A stretch of 64,000 nt of DNA from Eurosta solidaginis (Eukaryota > Arthropoda > Insecta > Diptera > Tephritidae): positions 128,517,689-128,581,688 of the forward strand of contig NC_090321.1 of the NCBI RefSeq assembly GCF_040869045.1, in the 5' to 3' direction. A model generated the notes under the pieces. That model worked only from the letters and a program-made list of their open reading frames with translations, was not told where the DNA came from and searched no databases. A program made the position numbers and the translations under genes. Numbering within the stretch: position 1 is the first letter of the stretch; every line of letters starts with the position of its first letter. This document shows positions 33,101 to 43,845 of this stretch, in pieces.

Positions 33101-34350
33101 ATCAAATGTAAGGTGTTAATGATTATTTTAAAAGGGAGTGGGCCTTATTTCTATAGGTGGACGCCTTTTCGAGATATCGCCATAAGGTGGACCAGGGGTG
33201 ACTCTAGAATTTGTTTGTACGATATGGGGTATCAAATGTAAGGCGTTAATGAGTATTTTAAAAGGGAGTGGGCCTTAGTTCTCTAGGTGGACGCCTTTTC
33301 GAGATATAGCCCTAAAGGTGGACCAGGGGTGACTCTAGAATTTGTTTGTACGATATGGGTATCAAGTGAGAGTTGTTAATGATTATTTTAAAAGAGCGTG
33401 GGCCCTAGTTCTATAGGTGGACGCCTTTTCTAGATATCCCCATAAGGTGGACCAGGGGTGACTCTAGAAATTGTTTGTACGATATGGGTATCAAATGTAA
33501 GGCGTTAATGAGTATTTTAAAAGGGAGTGGGCCTTAGTTCTCTAGGTGGACGCCTTTTCGAGATATAGCCCTAAAGGTGGACCAGGGGTGACTCTAGAAT
33601 TTGTTTATACGATATGGGTATCAAATGAGAGTTGTTAATGAGTATTTTAAAAGAGCGTGGGCCCTAGTTCTATAGGTGGACGCCTTTTCGAGATATCGCC
33701 ATAAGGTGGACCAGGGGTGACTCTAAAATTTATTTGTACGATATGGGTATCAAATGTAAGGTGTTAGTGATTATTTTAAAAGGGAGTGGGCCTTATTTCT
33801 ATAGGTGGACGCCTTTTCGAGATATCGCCATAAGGTGGACCGGGGGTGACTCTAGAATTTGTTTGTACGATATGGGTATCAAGTGAGAGTTGTTAATGAT
33901 TATTTTAAAAGAGCGTGGGCCCTAGTTCTATAGGTGGACGCCTTTTCTAGATATCCCCATAAGGTGGACCAGGGGTGACTCTAGAAATTGTTTGTACGAT
34001 ATGGGTATCAAATGTAAGGCGTTAATGAGTATTTTAAAAGGGAGTGGGCCTTAGTTCTCTAGGTGGACGCCTTTTCGAGTAATCGTTAAAAAGGTGGACC
34101 AGGGTTCACTCTAGAATGCGTTTGTACAATATGGGTATCAAACGAAAGGTGTTAATAAGTATTTTAAAAGGGCGTGGGCCTTAGTTCTATAGGTGGACAC
34201 CTTTTCGAGAAATCGCCATAAAGGTGGACCAGGGGTTACTCTAGAATGTGATTGTACGATATGGGCATCAAATTAAAGGTATTAATGATGGTTTTAAAAG
34301 GGAGTGGCCCTTAGTTTTATATGTGAAGTCGTTTTCGAGATATCGACCAA
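30160..34350. repeat. ~130-bp satellite array, about 30 units
   Basis: Unit of 129-131 bases: GACTCTAGAATTTGTTTGTA, then CGATATGGGTATCAAATG, TTAATGAGTATTTTAAAAG, GGTGGACGCCTTTTCGAGAT and AAAGGTGGACCAGGGGT. Variant types alternate (ATGAGAGTTG against ATGTAAGGCG). The array is interrupted at 32015-32274 by an end module (ATCATCTGTCGGATACAGCA) that recurs at 34371-34625. Confidence 0.93.
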
Positions 34351-34625
34351 AATGGTGACCAGGGTGACCCAAAACATCATCTGTCGGATACAGCAAATTT
34401 ATTTATATATGTAATACCACGAACAGTATTTCTGCCAAGATTCCAAGGGCTTTTGATTTCGCCCTGCAGAACTTTTTCATTGTCTTTTACTTAATATGGT
34501 AGGTGTCACACCCATTTTACAAAGTTATTTTCTAAAGTTATATTTTGCGTCAATAACCCAATCGAATTACCATGTTTCATCCCTTTTTCGTATTTGGTAT
34601 AAAATTATGGAATTTTTTTAATTTT

Positions 34626-35058
34626 TCGTAATTTTCGATATCGAAAAAATGGGCGTGGTCGTGGTCGGATTTCGACTATTTTTTATACCAATAGAAAGTG
34701 AGTTCAGGTAAGTGCGTGAACTGAATTGTGTAAAGATATATCGATTTTTGCTGACATTATCGTATTAACGGCCGAGCGAAAGGACAGGCGGTCGACTGTG
34801 TATAAAAACTGGGCGTGGCTTCAACAGATTTCGCCCGTTTTCACAAAAAACAGTTATCGTCATAGAATCTCTGCCCCTACCAAATTTCACAAGGATTTGT
34901 GAATTTTTGTTCGACTTATGGCATTAAAAGTATCCTAGACAAATTAAATGAAAAACGGCGGAGCCACGCCCATTTTGAAATTTTCTTTTATTTTTGTATT
35001 TTGTTGCACCATATCATTACTGGAGTTGAATGTTGACATAATTTAGTTAAGTTAAGTT
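34626..35058. other. Right flank of the repeat block, no gene
   Basis: Contains GGGCGTGG/CCACGCCC phrases and TATCG-rich segments. No open frame. The junction with GYP-B integrase lies in a TTAAGTTAAGTTAAG repeat near 35045-35060, which may be where slippage or the original duplication occurred. Confidence 0.5.
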
Positions 35059-35929
35059 AAGCCAAAAACAAAGGAAAATCTTGTCCTTACTCCAACACCC
35101 TGAAAACCATTTGGCATAGTAATTGTCGATACAATAGGCCCACTTCCAGAATCCAAATATGATAAAAAGTTCACTGTTACTATGATCTGTGATTTATCAA
35201 AATATTTGGTGACGATAGCCGTACCAGACAAATCGGCAAAAACAATTGCATGTGCTATTTTTGAAAGTTTCATATTAACTTATGGAAATATGAAAGCAAT
35301 TAGATCTGATTTAAGCACCGAGTACAGAAATGAATTATTCTCTGAGCTGACAAAACTTTTAGATATTGATCATGATTTCTCAATAGCTTACCACCATGAA
35401 ACTGTTGGTACTGTTGAAAGAAATCATATAGTCTTTAACGAATACTTACGTGCTTATCTAAATGAAACGTATTCATATTGGGATACATATTTAAAATACT
35501 TCACGTTTTTACACAATACTACAACTAGCTCGGTTTTTGACAATAAATTTTCTCCTTTTGAACTAATATTTGGAAGAAAATCTACTTTGCCACATGAATT
35601 CCAAAAAAAAAAAATTTATCCGATATATAATGTAGAAAATAACGTAAAAAATTAAAATTTGGAATGCAAATATCTCATAAAATGGCTATAAATTTAATTA
35701 ATAAATATAAAATTAGACATAAAGAATTGCATGATAAAACAGCTAGACCTTTAGAAATGAATATAAATGATAAAGTTTTAGTAGAAAAAGAACAAAAGAT
35801 ACACATGAAAATATATATCAACGCCCATACATAATAAAGGAAATAGATGACCCTAATGTTATAATTTATGATGAAATTACTAAAGCCAATAAGATTGTTC
35901 ACAAAAATAGAATAGTAAAGATTAAATAA
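35059..35929 (+). pseudogene. pol: GYP-B integrase core and C-terminus
   Basis: The core starts in a shifted frame near 35064 (IVDTIGPLPES carries the first catalytic Asp). The open frame 35182-35655 has RSDLSTEYRNE, the second Asp, and ETVGTVERNH, the catalytic Glu, so the DDE triad is readable. After a stop at 35653 the frame continues with HKELHDKTARP and an RPYIIKEIDDPN segment to a stop at about 35929. The zinc-binding N-terminal domain is absent. Confidence 0.88.
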
Positions 35930-36421
35930 ATAAGTGGATTGTAATTATGCTATGAAAAAAAAATTTATTAAATAAAATTAAAATTATGTATATCTATTAC
36001 TTGCGTTTAGGTTTAATTATTTACATATCAAACAAAAACAATTGTTATTTACATATCTTTAAAAGTATTGGTAATAAATTTTTTTTTAATAAAACCGCTC
36101 ACTTAAAGCTGATTCTAAATTTTGCAATAAATTTTCGACATTTAAAATCAATCTTTACTTAACAAAAATATTAATTATTTACCTTTTAAATTTTCCAGGA
36201 AAATGTTGCACTGCGGTAAATGAACGAATCCTGGGTTATAACCACCCTAAAGCATGCAAATTCGTTCATTTACAACAGTACAACTGAATTAGAAAAATCA
36301 TAAGAAATACTAAAAATACATATATATATTAATTTAATGATATAATAAAGCGAATGACATTTTGTTTGTTTGAATTCTTTTTTTTTTGTGTTCTTTCTTT
36401 TTTTTCCCCAAAAAGGGAAGG
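35930..36421 (+). other. GYP-B 3' untranslated region with hairpin and polypurine tract
   Basis: No env gene. GTAAATGAACGAAT at 36216-36229 and its exact inverted copy at 36260-36273 form a 14-bp stem with a 30-base loop. A T-rich tract is followed by the polypurine tract AAAAAGGGAAGG (36410-36421) abutting the LTR. Confidence 0.75.
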
Positions 36422-36727
36422 TGTAATGGACAACGGTAATCAGGCGATTACATTTTTACAATATAACAATATCGCCTGAGTCATCCACCTCAGATTGCTC
36501 AACTCATTTGCAGTGCAAGACACTTTCGGTATTTCGATATTGGATACCTACTGACCTACTTAACGGTCAGCATATGCGAACTCAGATTACCCTTGTCCAT
36601 TCACACCAATCATTACTTAGTCATAAAAACTACATACCTTTTAGCTTTAAGTTATAAATAGAAGAAAATATTAAATAAAGGTAGTTTTTGATTTGCTACA
36701 AGCCAAAGCAACGTGTTTCTCTCCACA
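36422..36727 (+). repeat. GYP-B 3' LTR
   Basis: 306 bp, TGTAATGGACAA to CTCTCCACA, followed by GGGG. It keeps a TATAAATA box near 36653 that the 5' LTR has lost. Confidence 0.92.
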
Positions 36728-37500
36728 GGGGGATCTAGAGGGCCTTATAATTCCATTGTGTAAAGGTTCTTTCCCTTCTTTATTGACAAAATCTGCAACC
36801 CCCATTGGGTATGGATAGACCTTAGAATAAATGGGGTTCTCGTGTTTGGTACGAATTGAGGCAACTGCATTCGTATTGAATGGTAGACATGTATTTGGGT
36901 CAACAAAAGCATTAGGTCTTTCTTTGGTTATTTCAAAAACTTCTCCTTTTTTGCATAAGGTACGTTATCCTGCATAATTTTGATAGTGATGATACTCTGA
37001 CATTTAGTAAAGAAAAGCCTTTCTGCTCCAAAGTCGTGCATAATTCTGTTTTTTTTTCAAGTCAAATATAGCATTAACCTGCGTTAGTAGATCAAGTCCA
37101 ATTATTGCATCAAAAGTTAACAAATTAGATAATAAAATAAAATCTGAAGTTACCCCAAACAAATTTATACTGCATTTCTCACATACTTTTGTTTCCCCAT
37201 GTATTGATCTGCCTAAAAATGGGTTCACTAATGGTCCTTTAAGTTCTGTAAATGGTTTAATGTAACTCTTTGAAGATCCTGTATCTATTAGCATTTTAAT
37301 AAGTCTTCTCTCAGTTCCTATGTATCTGTTAATCCAAGGGCATAGGGTCCTCCCCCTAAAAAATTAATTTCTTCATCAATATCCTCAACCTCATTATTCA
37401 CGATTTTATCGTAAGAATTATTTTCAGCCGTATCTTGCGAAATATGATTTATTCTTAGAACTTTTGGTCCCGTACTCATTCAGATTCGTAGCGTCGCTTA
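36728..37500 (-). pseudogene. pol: GYP-A protease and RT N-terminus
   Basis: Minus strand. The protease frame 37294-37004 has MLIDTGSSKSYIKPF and later FDAIIGLDLL. After frameshifts the RT starts with YPYPMGVADFVNKEGKE and reaches NGIIRPSRS at 36732, where GYP-B is inserted. The continuation PYSNPIWVV is at 21023 downward. Upstream (37500-37300) is a Gag-Pol linker with Asn/Asp-rich, frame-broken sequence. Confidence 0.85.
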
Positions 37501-38589
37501 GACTGTGGTCCGTGGTTGACGGCATTTGACGAAAATGGTCTTTGTGTATTGGTCTTATTATTTTGCGAGTACGCATTCGACGGGTTTTGAAGTTCATAGT
37601 TTGGTGAACGACGTAAACGGGATATTGATGGGTCTATATCCATCGTTTCAGGCTTTTCCTGTCCACCGTAAAAGGTACTGCGCTTTTGTGGCTTAATGTT
37701 ACTATTCCGATAGTGTGGATTTTTATGTTCTGGTTGGTTACTTTTGGTCTAACTTTCTATCATTTTCATCATAACGCTTTGAAAATTTTTTAGCAAATAC
37801 GTACCGTTCATGGTTCGCTTCCACCTCCTCTGCAAGAGCCAAGGCTGATGGTGGTCTGTTGGGTGCGCAGAAAATAAAATGTCACAAAGGGATTTTTTCA
37901 GACCAGAAATGAAAACGCGCAGTGCATCCATTCTATATTTTTCGTTTATAGACTTCGATTACTGGCTTTCGTAGGTCATTATAGTTTTATTGGTTAGCTG
38001 GTTGAGCTTTCCCTCGACCTCATCATAAAATTTCAAAACCGTCAGACTTCCCTGCCTTAGAGTGCTCAACTCCTGCTCTATTAAATAAATCGGCCCTTTA
38101 TCAGCATAAGTGAAGTCTATGTAGTCTTGCAATAATAGCACGGAAATTCAACAAAGTATTGAAGGAAGCCAAAACATCATCTACAGAGCCTCTCACTTTA
38201 TTTCTGATAAGTGCGACGGCTTGGTAATGTTTTGAGCTTCCGTCATAACCTTGGTACAGTTTGTAAGTCATGTGTGCCGCTTGTCTCCATGATACATATT
38301 TTTCTGCTTGCCGCCAAACTCAGGCAAAGCTTTTACGAGATCGAGGGTTTCTTCGCATCGGACATGACTTAAAATTTGCACTTCTTCAAAAGATTCTACT
38401 TTGGTAGTTAAGGAGGTTATAAACTTTTTCGTATAACTTTTTGTCGAAATCTTCCATTTGGGATTTTAATGCAGCCGATATTGCTTCTGTAAAAATAGTG
38501 ATTATGTCTTCAGGAAGCATGGTCGCTTGAGTTTTATCTTTTATAGCTAATGAGTCAAAAAGGCTAGATAGTTCAGACTGGCTCATCAA
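37501..38589 (-). pseudogene. gag: GYP-A gag, fragmented
   Basis: Starts at 38589 (MMSQSELSSLFDSLAIKDKT). Reading moves among three frames: 38589-38386, 38141-37959 (IYLIEQELSTLRQGSLTVLK) and 37931-37749 (LRVFISGLKKSL). The middle segment, with a leucine-rich capsid-like helix region, is typical of gypsy Gag. No zinc knuckle remains; the C-terminal part is Asn/Pro/Arg-rich (YELQNPSNAYSQNN). Several indels, dead. Confidence 0.8.
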
Positions 38590-38724
38590 TTAAAAGTGCT
38601 ACAAAGCAAAATGGCTCAAAAAAACTGTGACACAGCAAAAATTTTGTGCATAAAAATAGCTTCTTTATATTACTTAAATAAACTGAGCAACTAACTTAAA
38701 AAGAAATTTATTATAAACAAGTAA
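38590..38724 (-). other. GYP-A leader remnant
   Basis: 135 bases between the Gag start and the next repeat. The GYP-A 5' LTR is not seen and has probably been displaced or lost. Confidence 0.5.
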
Positions 38725-40736
38725 AGGTGTCTAAGTTCGGGTGTAATCGAAAATTGTACATTTCATTTCAGATAAATTACTTTTCTACATAACACGTGGC
38801 ACCGCCCGTTTAAAAGAAAAATGTCTCCCCATTTCCTCTTACAGTAAAACTTGATCATTGATTCAAAACTATATTTTGCTAAGTTATAGCTTATTATTCT
38901 AGTCTACGACCGTTTAAACTATTTAAGTTGCCGTGGTTTTTAACCGATCCCGTCCATTTTTACTATAAATATTTTCTGCTATAAGGAAAATATGCGTACA
39001 CAATTTCGTTACGATATGTTAATTTTTCTTCGAGTTATGGCTTCCGAAACATAGAAAATTGCTTAGCCATAAAAGGGGCGGTGCCACACCTGTTTTTAAA
39101 AATTTTAGTGTTTTCCAATTTAATGTTATAATTCAATTTAGAAAGGAAAATTCTATTGACACAAAGATCTTTTTTGCAGATATAGCTTATTATTTTCGTC
39201 TACGACCCTTTTAAAAATCTTTTTTATAAAAGTGCGTCTCGTTCATTTTTCTGGAAATATTTCCTGCTATAAGGAAAATATATGTACCCAATTTTGTTAC
39301 GATATGCAAATTATTCGTCGAGTTATGGCTCCCGAAACATAGAAAATTGCTTAGTCATAAAAGGGGCGTTGCCACGCCCATTTTTTTAAATTTGAAGTTT
39401 TTCCTATTTATTGTTATAAATCGACTTGGGAAATGAAATACCATTGATATAAAACTCTTTAATGCAAAGAAATATTTTATATAAAAGTGGGCGTGTTTCT
39501 TAACCGATTTCGTTAATTTTTCTTCAAAGCATTCCTTGTAGTAAAGGCAACCTCTCTGCCGAACTTTGTTACGATAGGTTTAGCGATTTTTGATTTATGA
39601 CTAATAATATTGGTAAAATTGATTTTATCACAAGTGGGCGGTGCCACGCCCATTTTAAACAAATTTTTTCAAATTTTTATCAAGAGTCTCGTCTGTCCGT
39701 CCGTCTGCCCGTTAACACGATAACCTGAGTAAATATTGAGATATCTTCACCAAATTTGGTACACGAGCTTATCTGGTCCCAGAATAGATGGGTATTGAAA
39801 ATGAGCGAAATCGGATGATAACCACGCCTACTTTTTAGATATATAAAATTTTGGAAAACACAAAAAACCTGATTATTTAGTAATAATACACCTAGAATGT
39901 AGAAATTTGACGTGTGGACTGATATTGAGACTCTTGATAAAAATGTTTAAAATGGGTATGGCACCACCCACTTGTGATAAAATCAATTTTACAAATATTA
40001 TTATATTAATTCATAATCAAAAATATCATAAATCAAAAATCGTTAATCCTATCGTAACAAAATTCGGCAGAGAGGTTACCCTTATTATAAGGAATGCTTT
40101 GACGAAAAATTATCGAAATCGGTTAAGGACCACGCCCACTTTTAGATAAAAGATTTTTACAAGAGTCGTGGACGAATAAAGTAAGATATATCTTTCCACA
40201 AAAATAGGTTTATATCAATGGTATTTCATTTCCCAAGAAGATTTATAACAATAAATAGGAAAAAATTCAAATTTAAAAAAATTGGCGTGCTACCGCCCCT
40301 TTATTGACTAAGCAATTTTCTATGTTTCGGGAGCCATAACTCGAAGAAAAATTTACATATCCTAACAAAATTGGGTGCAAGTATTTTCCTTATAGAAGAA
40401 AATATTTCTAGAAAAAATGGACGAGATCGGTTAAAGACCACGCCCACTTTTATATAAAATATTCTTAAACGGGTCGTAGACGAAAATAATAAGCTTTATC
40501 TTAGCAAAAAAGACCTTTGTATCAATAGAATTTTACTTTCCAAATTGAGTTATAACATTAAATTGGAAAAAACTAAAATTTTTGAAACTACGTGTGGCAC
40601 CGCCCATTTTATGACTAAGCAATTTTCTATGTTTCGGGGGCCATAACTCGATGAAAAATTAACATATCGTAATGAAACATATTTTCCTTAAAGCGCAAAA
40701 TATTTCTAGATGAGATCGGTTAAAGATCATGGCAAC
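38725..40736. repeat. Large inverted repeat (hairpin) element
   Basis: Left arm 38926-39690 and right arm 39927-40736 are inverted copies with moderate divergence, around a 236-bp spacer (39691-39926). Each arm contains about three related subunits marked by CGAGTTATGGC, CATAGAAAATTGCTTAG and GCCACGCCCATTTT. Left of the arm, 38733 starts CTAAGTTCGGGTGTAATCGA, almost the same as 27139. The right counterpart of that end is missing because an LTR starts at 40737. Confidence 0.85.
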
Positions 40737-41230
40737 TGTTCAAGCAAGCAAAGATAAGATAATGCATACGAGATCGCTCATATAAACATACTAAAATAAC
40801 AAAATAAATATAGTTAAAAATAAGATATCTACACACACATATATATATACCTTCTAACATAAATATATAAATTCCATAAGTAAATAATCAATATGCTAGA
40901 CATTTGTTAACACAGCTATCATTAAAACTCAGTGTAGGTATTTTTATCGCCAAGCAATTAAACAAAAAGGGACCAACTGAAGATAAGAATCGGTCCCTTC
41001 ACACAAACACATTCATTTAGAATAGAAACATAATATTAAGATTTTGTATATAAACTCCTGTAAATATTTCAATAAATTAGTAGTCTTACAAACTCTCAAA
41101 ACAGTTGATCTCTATATTCAACGGAATTGTTTCTGCCACCCAGCAGTGGTGAGGCAGATTCAATTAAATAATTAATATTTGGTTTCTGCCCCCCACCAGT
41201 GGTAAGGCAGATTCAATTAAATATTTAACA
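40737..41230 (+). repeat. Probable 5' LTR of BEL-3
   Basis: TGTTCAAGC...TTTAACA, 494 bp, starting where the inverted-repeat arm breaks off and followed by TTTGGTCCATGAGAGTC, a leader start like that of BEL-2. It has TATATAAAC near 41045 and AATAAA near 41070. The last part contains a near-duplicate of about 53 bases (41126-41178, 41179-41231) with CCACCAGTGGTAAGGCAG. No second LTR copy is in the window. Confidence 0.6.
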
Positions 41231-41586
41231 TTTGGTCCATGAGAGTCGTTGATCCAGGACAGTTAATAAAATAAAAGAACATTTTGTTAAATGTATCTTT
41301 AATAAATATCCGTACTAGCGGCTGTAACAGCTAGTTAAAAAGAAGTCTGTGTATTAATGCGTACTAGCGGCTAAAACAGCTAGTTAGTTAAAAAGAACAA
41401 ATAAAAATATATGTAAAACGGGACAGCAAAGTCTGCCCGCATTAATAAATACAAAAAGTGCTATAAAATTAGGCATTGGCTAGAAAAATTTACCCGGCAG
41501 GACCACTTTGTGGTGGTAATAAGCCTATTAAAAAAAAAACATATACAGCAATAAAAAAGCCAAATTTTAATACATAGCCAAACACT
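41231..41586 (+). other. BEL-3 leader
   Basis: Starts TTTGGTCC. CGTACTAGCGGCT(G/A)(T/A)AACAGCTAGTTA appears twice (41312-41338, 41358-41386). No gene. Confidence 0.5.
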
Positions 41587-41868
41587 ATGCCAAAAAAAAC
41601 TCGAATGCCAGCGAGACTTCTGTCTGCCTATCAAAAAAATGTACTAAAACGGAAAATTGAGCATCTTCGAATGGTGCTTGAAAGATGTGAAATTGAAGAA
41701 GGCAGAGAATTCAATATCATGCTCCACCCGTTGATGGAGGAAATGCGATCTTATCACGAAAAACATTTTTCTGAGGTCTTTGACCCAGAAATGGAATTTC
41801 TCTATACTAACATATTAATGGAATATAAAAAAATATGTATTCATATCTTTAAAGGCAATAAAGTCTAA
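41587..41868 (+). CDS. BEL-3 Gag-like N-terminus, truncated
   Basis: 93 codons, start MPKKTRMPARLLSAYQK. Charged and helical (IEHLRMVLERCEIEEGREFN), with no known domain. Its place after an LTR and leader argues for an element Gag. It is cut short and a second partial copy follows. This is inference from position only. Confidence 0.45.
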   Translation: MPKKTRMPARLLSAYQKNVLKRKIEHLRMVLERCEIEEGREFNIMLHPLMEEMRSYHEKHFSEVFDPEMEFLYTNILMEYKKICIHIFKGNKV

Positions 41869-41929
41869 TTCGTCAATTAAGGAAGAGCTAAAATCAAATG
41901 GACAAATTTTAGATGAATCTTCAAACACT

Positions 41930-42105
41930 ATGACAAAAGACACCGCAGGCCAGCGAGACTTCGGTCTGCCTATCAAAAAAAAAAAAATGTACTAAAAAGG
42001 AAAATTGATCATCTTCAAATGCTGCTTGAAAGATGTGAAATTGAAGAGAGCAGAGAATTCAATATCATGCTCCATACGTTGATGGAGGAAATGAAATGAT
42101 GAGCA
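41930..42105 (+). repeat. Partial tandem duplicate of the BEL-3 ORF start
   Basis: Repeats 41606-41752 (CCAGCGAGACTTC-GTCTGCC to GATGGAGGAAATG) with an A-run expansion near 41980 and about 7% substitutions by eye. The frame is lost by the A-run. Confidence 0.8.
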
Positions 42106-42660
42106 AATAACTTCCCTGGGCGGAAAATTCTGGTCGAATTTGCCAATCTGGGGATAAAAGTGGAATAAACCAAGAAGATGCTAATTTGGATAATACTACG
42201 CTGATACCAAGAGAAAGCTTCGCACTGAACATTAGGGTGGCCGTAAAAAATCGATTTCGTATTTTTGTCAATGGGAGCCCCATAAAATGATCAGCCTTTG
42301 CAGATATACGATAGCCAAAGTTTAAGAACGATTGGATCATATTAACAGGTGCTCCTGGGCGCTTAAAGTTTCAAAAAACTTGATTTTTTGGCTGATAAGC
42401 GACGTTTTTGGGCCGTATCTCCGGAACTCTTCATTATTTTCTCATGATTCATATCTCCAGGTAAAGGCATGTTGTTCCCACTAATTTATATTCCATATAT
42501 ATTTTTTGTTATTTGTAACCGAACCGAGCTATTACAGCCTTTGTCACCAAACATTTTAATAGGCACCTCTAGGAACAAACTTATGATATCATGAAAAATC
42601 TCTTATATTCTTTAAAGTATAAATGTTGAAATGGGAAAACGGTTTTTTTTTTTACGTACG

Positions 42661-43660
42661 TTAATGTATTTTAACACATTTTATTATTTTTAAGGACGCA
42701 AGGATATAATAATGAATACTCTGTTCTACAGGTTTCCTCAATGTTCTTTTTGAACAGTCAGGATACAACTTTCGGCATTGGCTTACGACTTGCAAAATAT
42801 ATTGTTTCTGCTCCTCATCTTTGGTTAGAAGGTCATTGAAGTCAGTAATTAATTTCATCCCTCGTTCTGCAATATCGATAACGACCTTTAGTGACTTCAC
42901 AATCTCCAATCCTTCCTTAAAATTATTAATTTTCGACCAGCTACTGGGGTGTTCTTTGATAAAATCTGGGTTGATTTGGAAACGCTGAAAAAATGCATAG
43001 TTTCATTGGTATTAAATCAGATAGCCCTGCATTAATCATTTCCTTCAACTGGTGTCCTAGAAATTTGGGATTTAAAGTTCTTGAATTTTCTGACTCGGTT
43101 TCGGTCCGATTCAGCTTTTGTACGGTGTGAGTAAGGACATTGTTCGCCATTTTCGATTTTTCTTCGTCTGAAATTGTGGGATCAAAGAACACTAGTGCTA
43201 CCAATTCGGCATTGAAATACCACAAATGATTGGAGAATTTTAACAGAGCTCTCTCAGAGATATCCTTGTCAATCACCTGATAGTCGAACAAAGATCGTAA
43301 AAAATCAAAGTCTTGCTTGGGGGTCATATATGCTATGGGAGCATTGAACCAAGCTTTCAATACACTCTAACGGGAAAAACACAGACAGCTTCTACTCCAC
43401 TGTTTTCTTTATCACTCAGTTTGAATTGTCCACGGAATAAGAATATCTTTAGACAGTAGATGGCCTTGGCCATCCACCGGGCATGACTAATGGCACCCGG
43501 AGCTCTAAAGCGCACTTCGTTTCCATCCAAAGATCCCACAAACATCAGTACCAACTGCAGAAGCTCCTTGTAATAATCTCTAGGTTGAGATAATTTAACA
43601 CGAAAAGACTGGAAATAGTTTTGATTTCTCCGAAATAGACGCTGTTACTCGTGCATGCAA
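42661..43660 (-). pseudogene. Probable transposase remnant
   Basis: Minus-strand pieces of one protein: 43554-43357 (FVGSLDGNEVRFRAPGAISH, ARWMAKAIYCLKIFL), 43360-42941 (KAWFNAPIAYMTP, LWYFNAELVALVFFD) and 42909-42661 (IVKSLKVVIDIAERG, LLTKDEEQKQYIL). Two frame breaks and no clear start; the 5' part between 43660 and 44270 is lost. It lies between inverted ends, so transposase is the likely role. I recognise the style from insect element proteins but cannot name the superfamily. Confidence 0.6.
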
Positions 43661-43729
43661 TTCACAAATGGCATTTGGCTTTGCCAATGCGCTAGCAGAT
43701 GTCCGTTGTCATACGGAATGGCCTAAAAT

Positions 43730-43845
43730 GGCCCGCACGTACACGCAGTCAATCGCAAAGAAATTCGAATTTATATTCGAGAAGGGATTCGAACGCAAAA
43801 TAGTTGCGTTTCTTCTATTTTGACTGCGTTTTTTTGCGTGCAGCC
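43730..43845. repeat. Imperfect palindrome inside the transposon remnant
   Basis: GCACGTACACGCAGTCAA on the left and TTGACTGCGTTTTTTTGCGT on the right, inverted, about 115 bases overall. It may be a small MITE that broke the transposase gene. The pairing is imperfect. Confidence 0.4.

Larger units (their letters stand above)
27139..35058. mobile_element. 7.9-kb repeat block inserted between RNase H and integrase of GYP-B
   Basis: Starts CTAAGTTCGGGTGTAACCGA; the first 25 bases form a short palindrome (AAGTTCGG/CCGAACATT). A sequence with almost the same start lies at 38733. The right end has GGGCGTGG and GCCACGCCCATTTT phrases (34645-34980) like those of the inverted repeat at 38926-40736. 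It holds the two tandem repeats described separately. No transposase is seen. It may be a non-autonomous element whose interior has expanded. The integrase N-terminus of GYP-B is missing at its right border. Confidence 0.6.
21024..36727 (+). mobile_element. GYP-B: Ty3/gypsy LTR retrotransposon with nested insertions
   Basis: Bounded by two LTRs of about 300 bp in direct orientation and a 4-bp GGGG duplication (21020-21023, 36728-36731). Order: LTR, PBS, small ORF, Gag, protease, RT, RNase H, integrase, polypurine tract, LTR. No env-like gene is seen after integrase. Two insertions, 24350-26606 and 27139-35058, make up about 10 kb of its 15.7 kb. Its LTRs differ at roughly 20 places by eye, including indels, so it is not recent. 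Confidence 0.92.

Noticed and set aside
30160..34350. CRISPR array
   Set aside because: The repeats are contiguous 130-bp satellite units without unique spacers, in eukaryotic transposon DNA.
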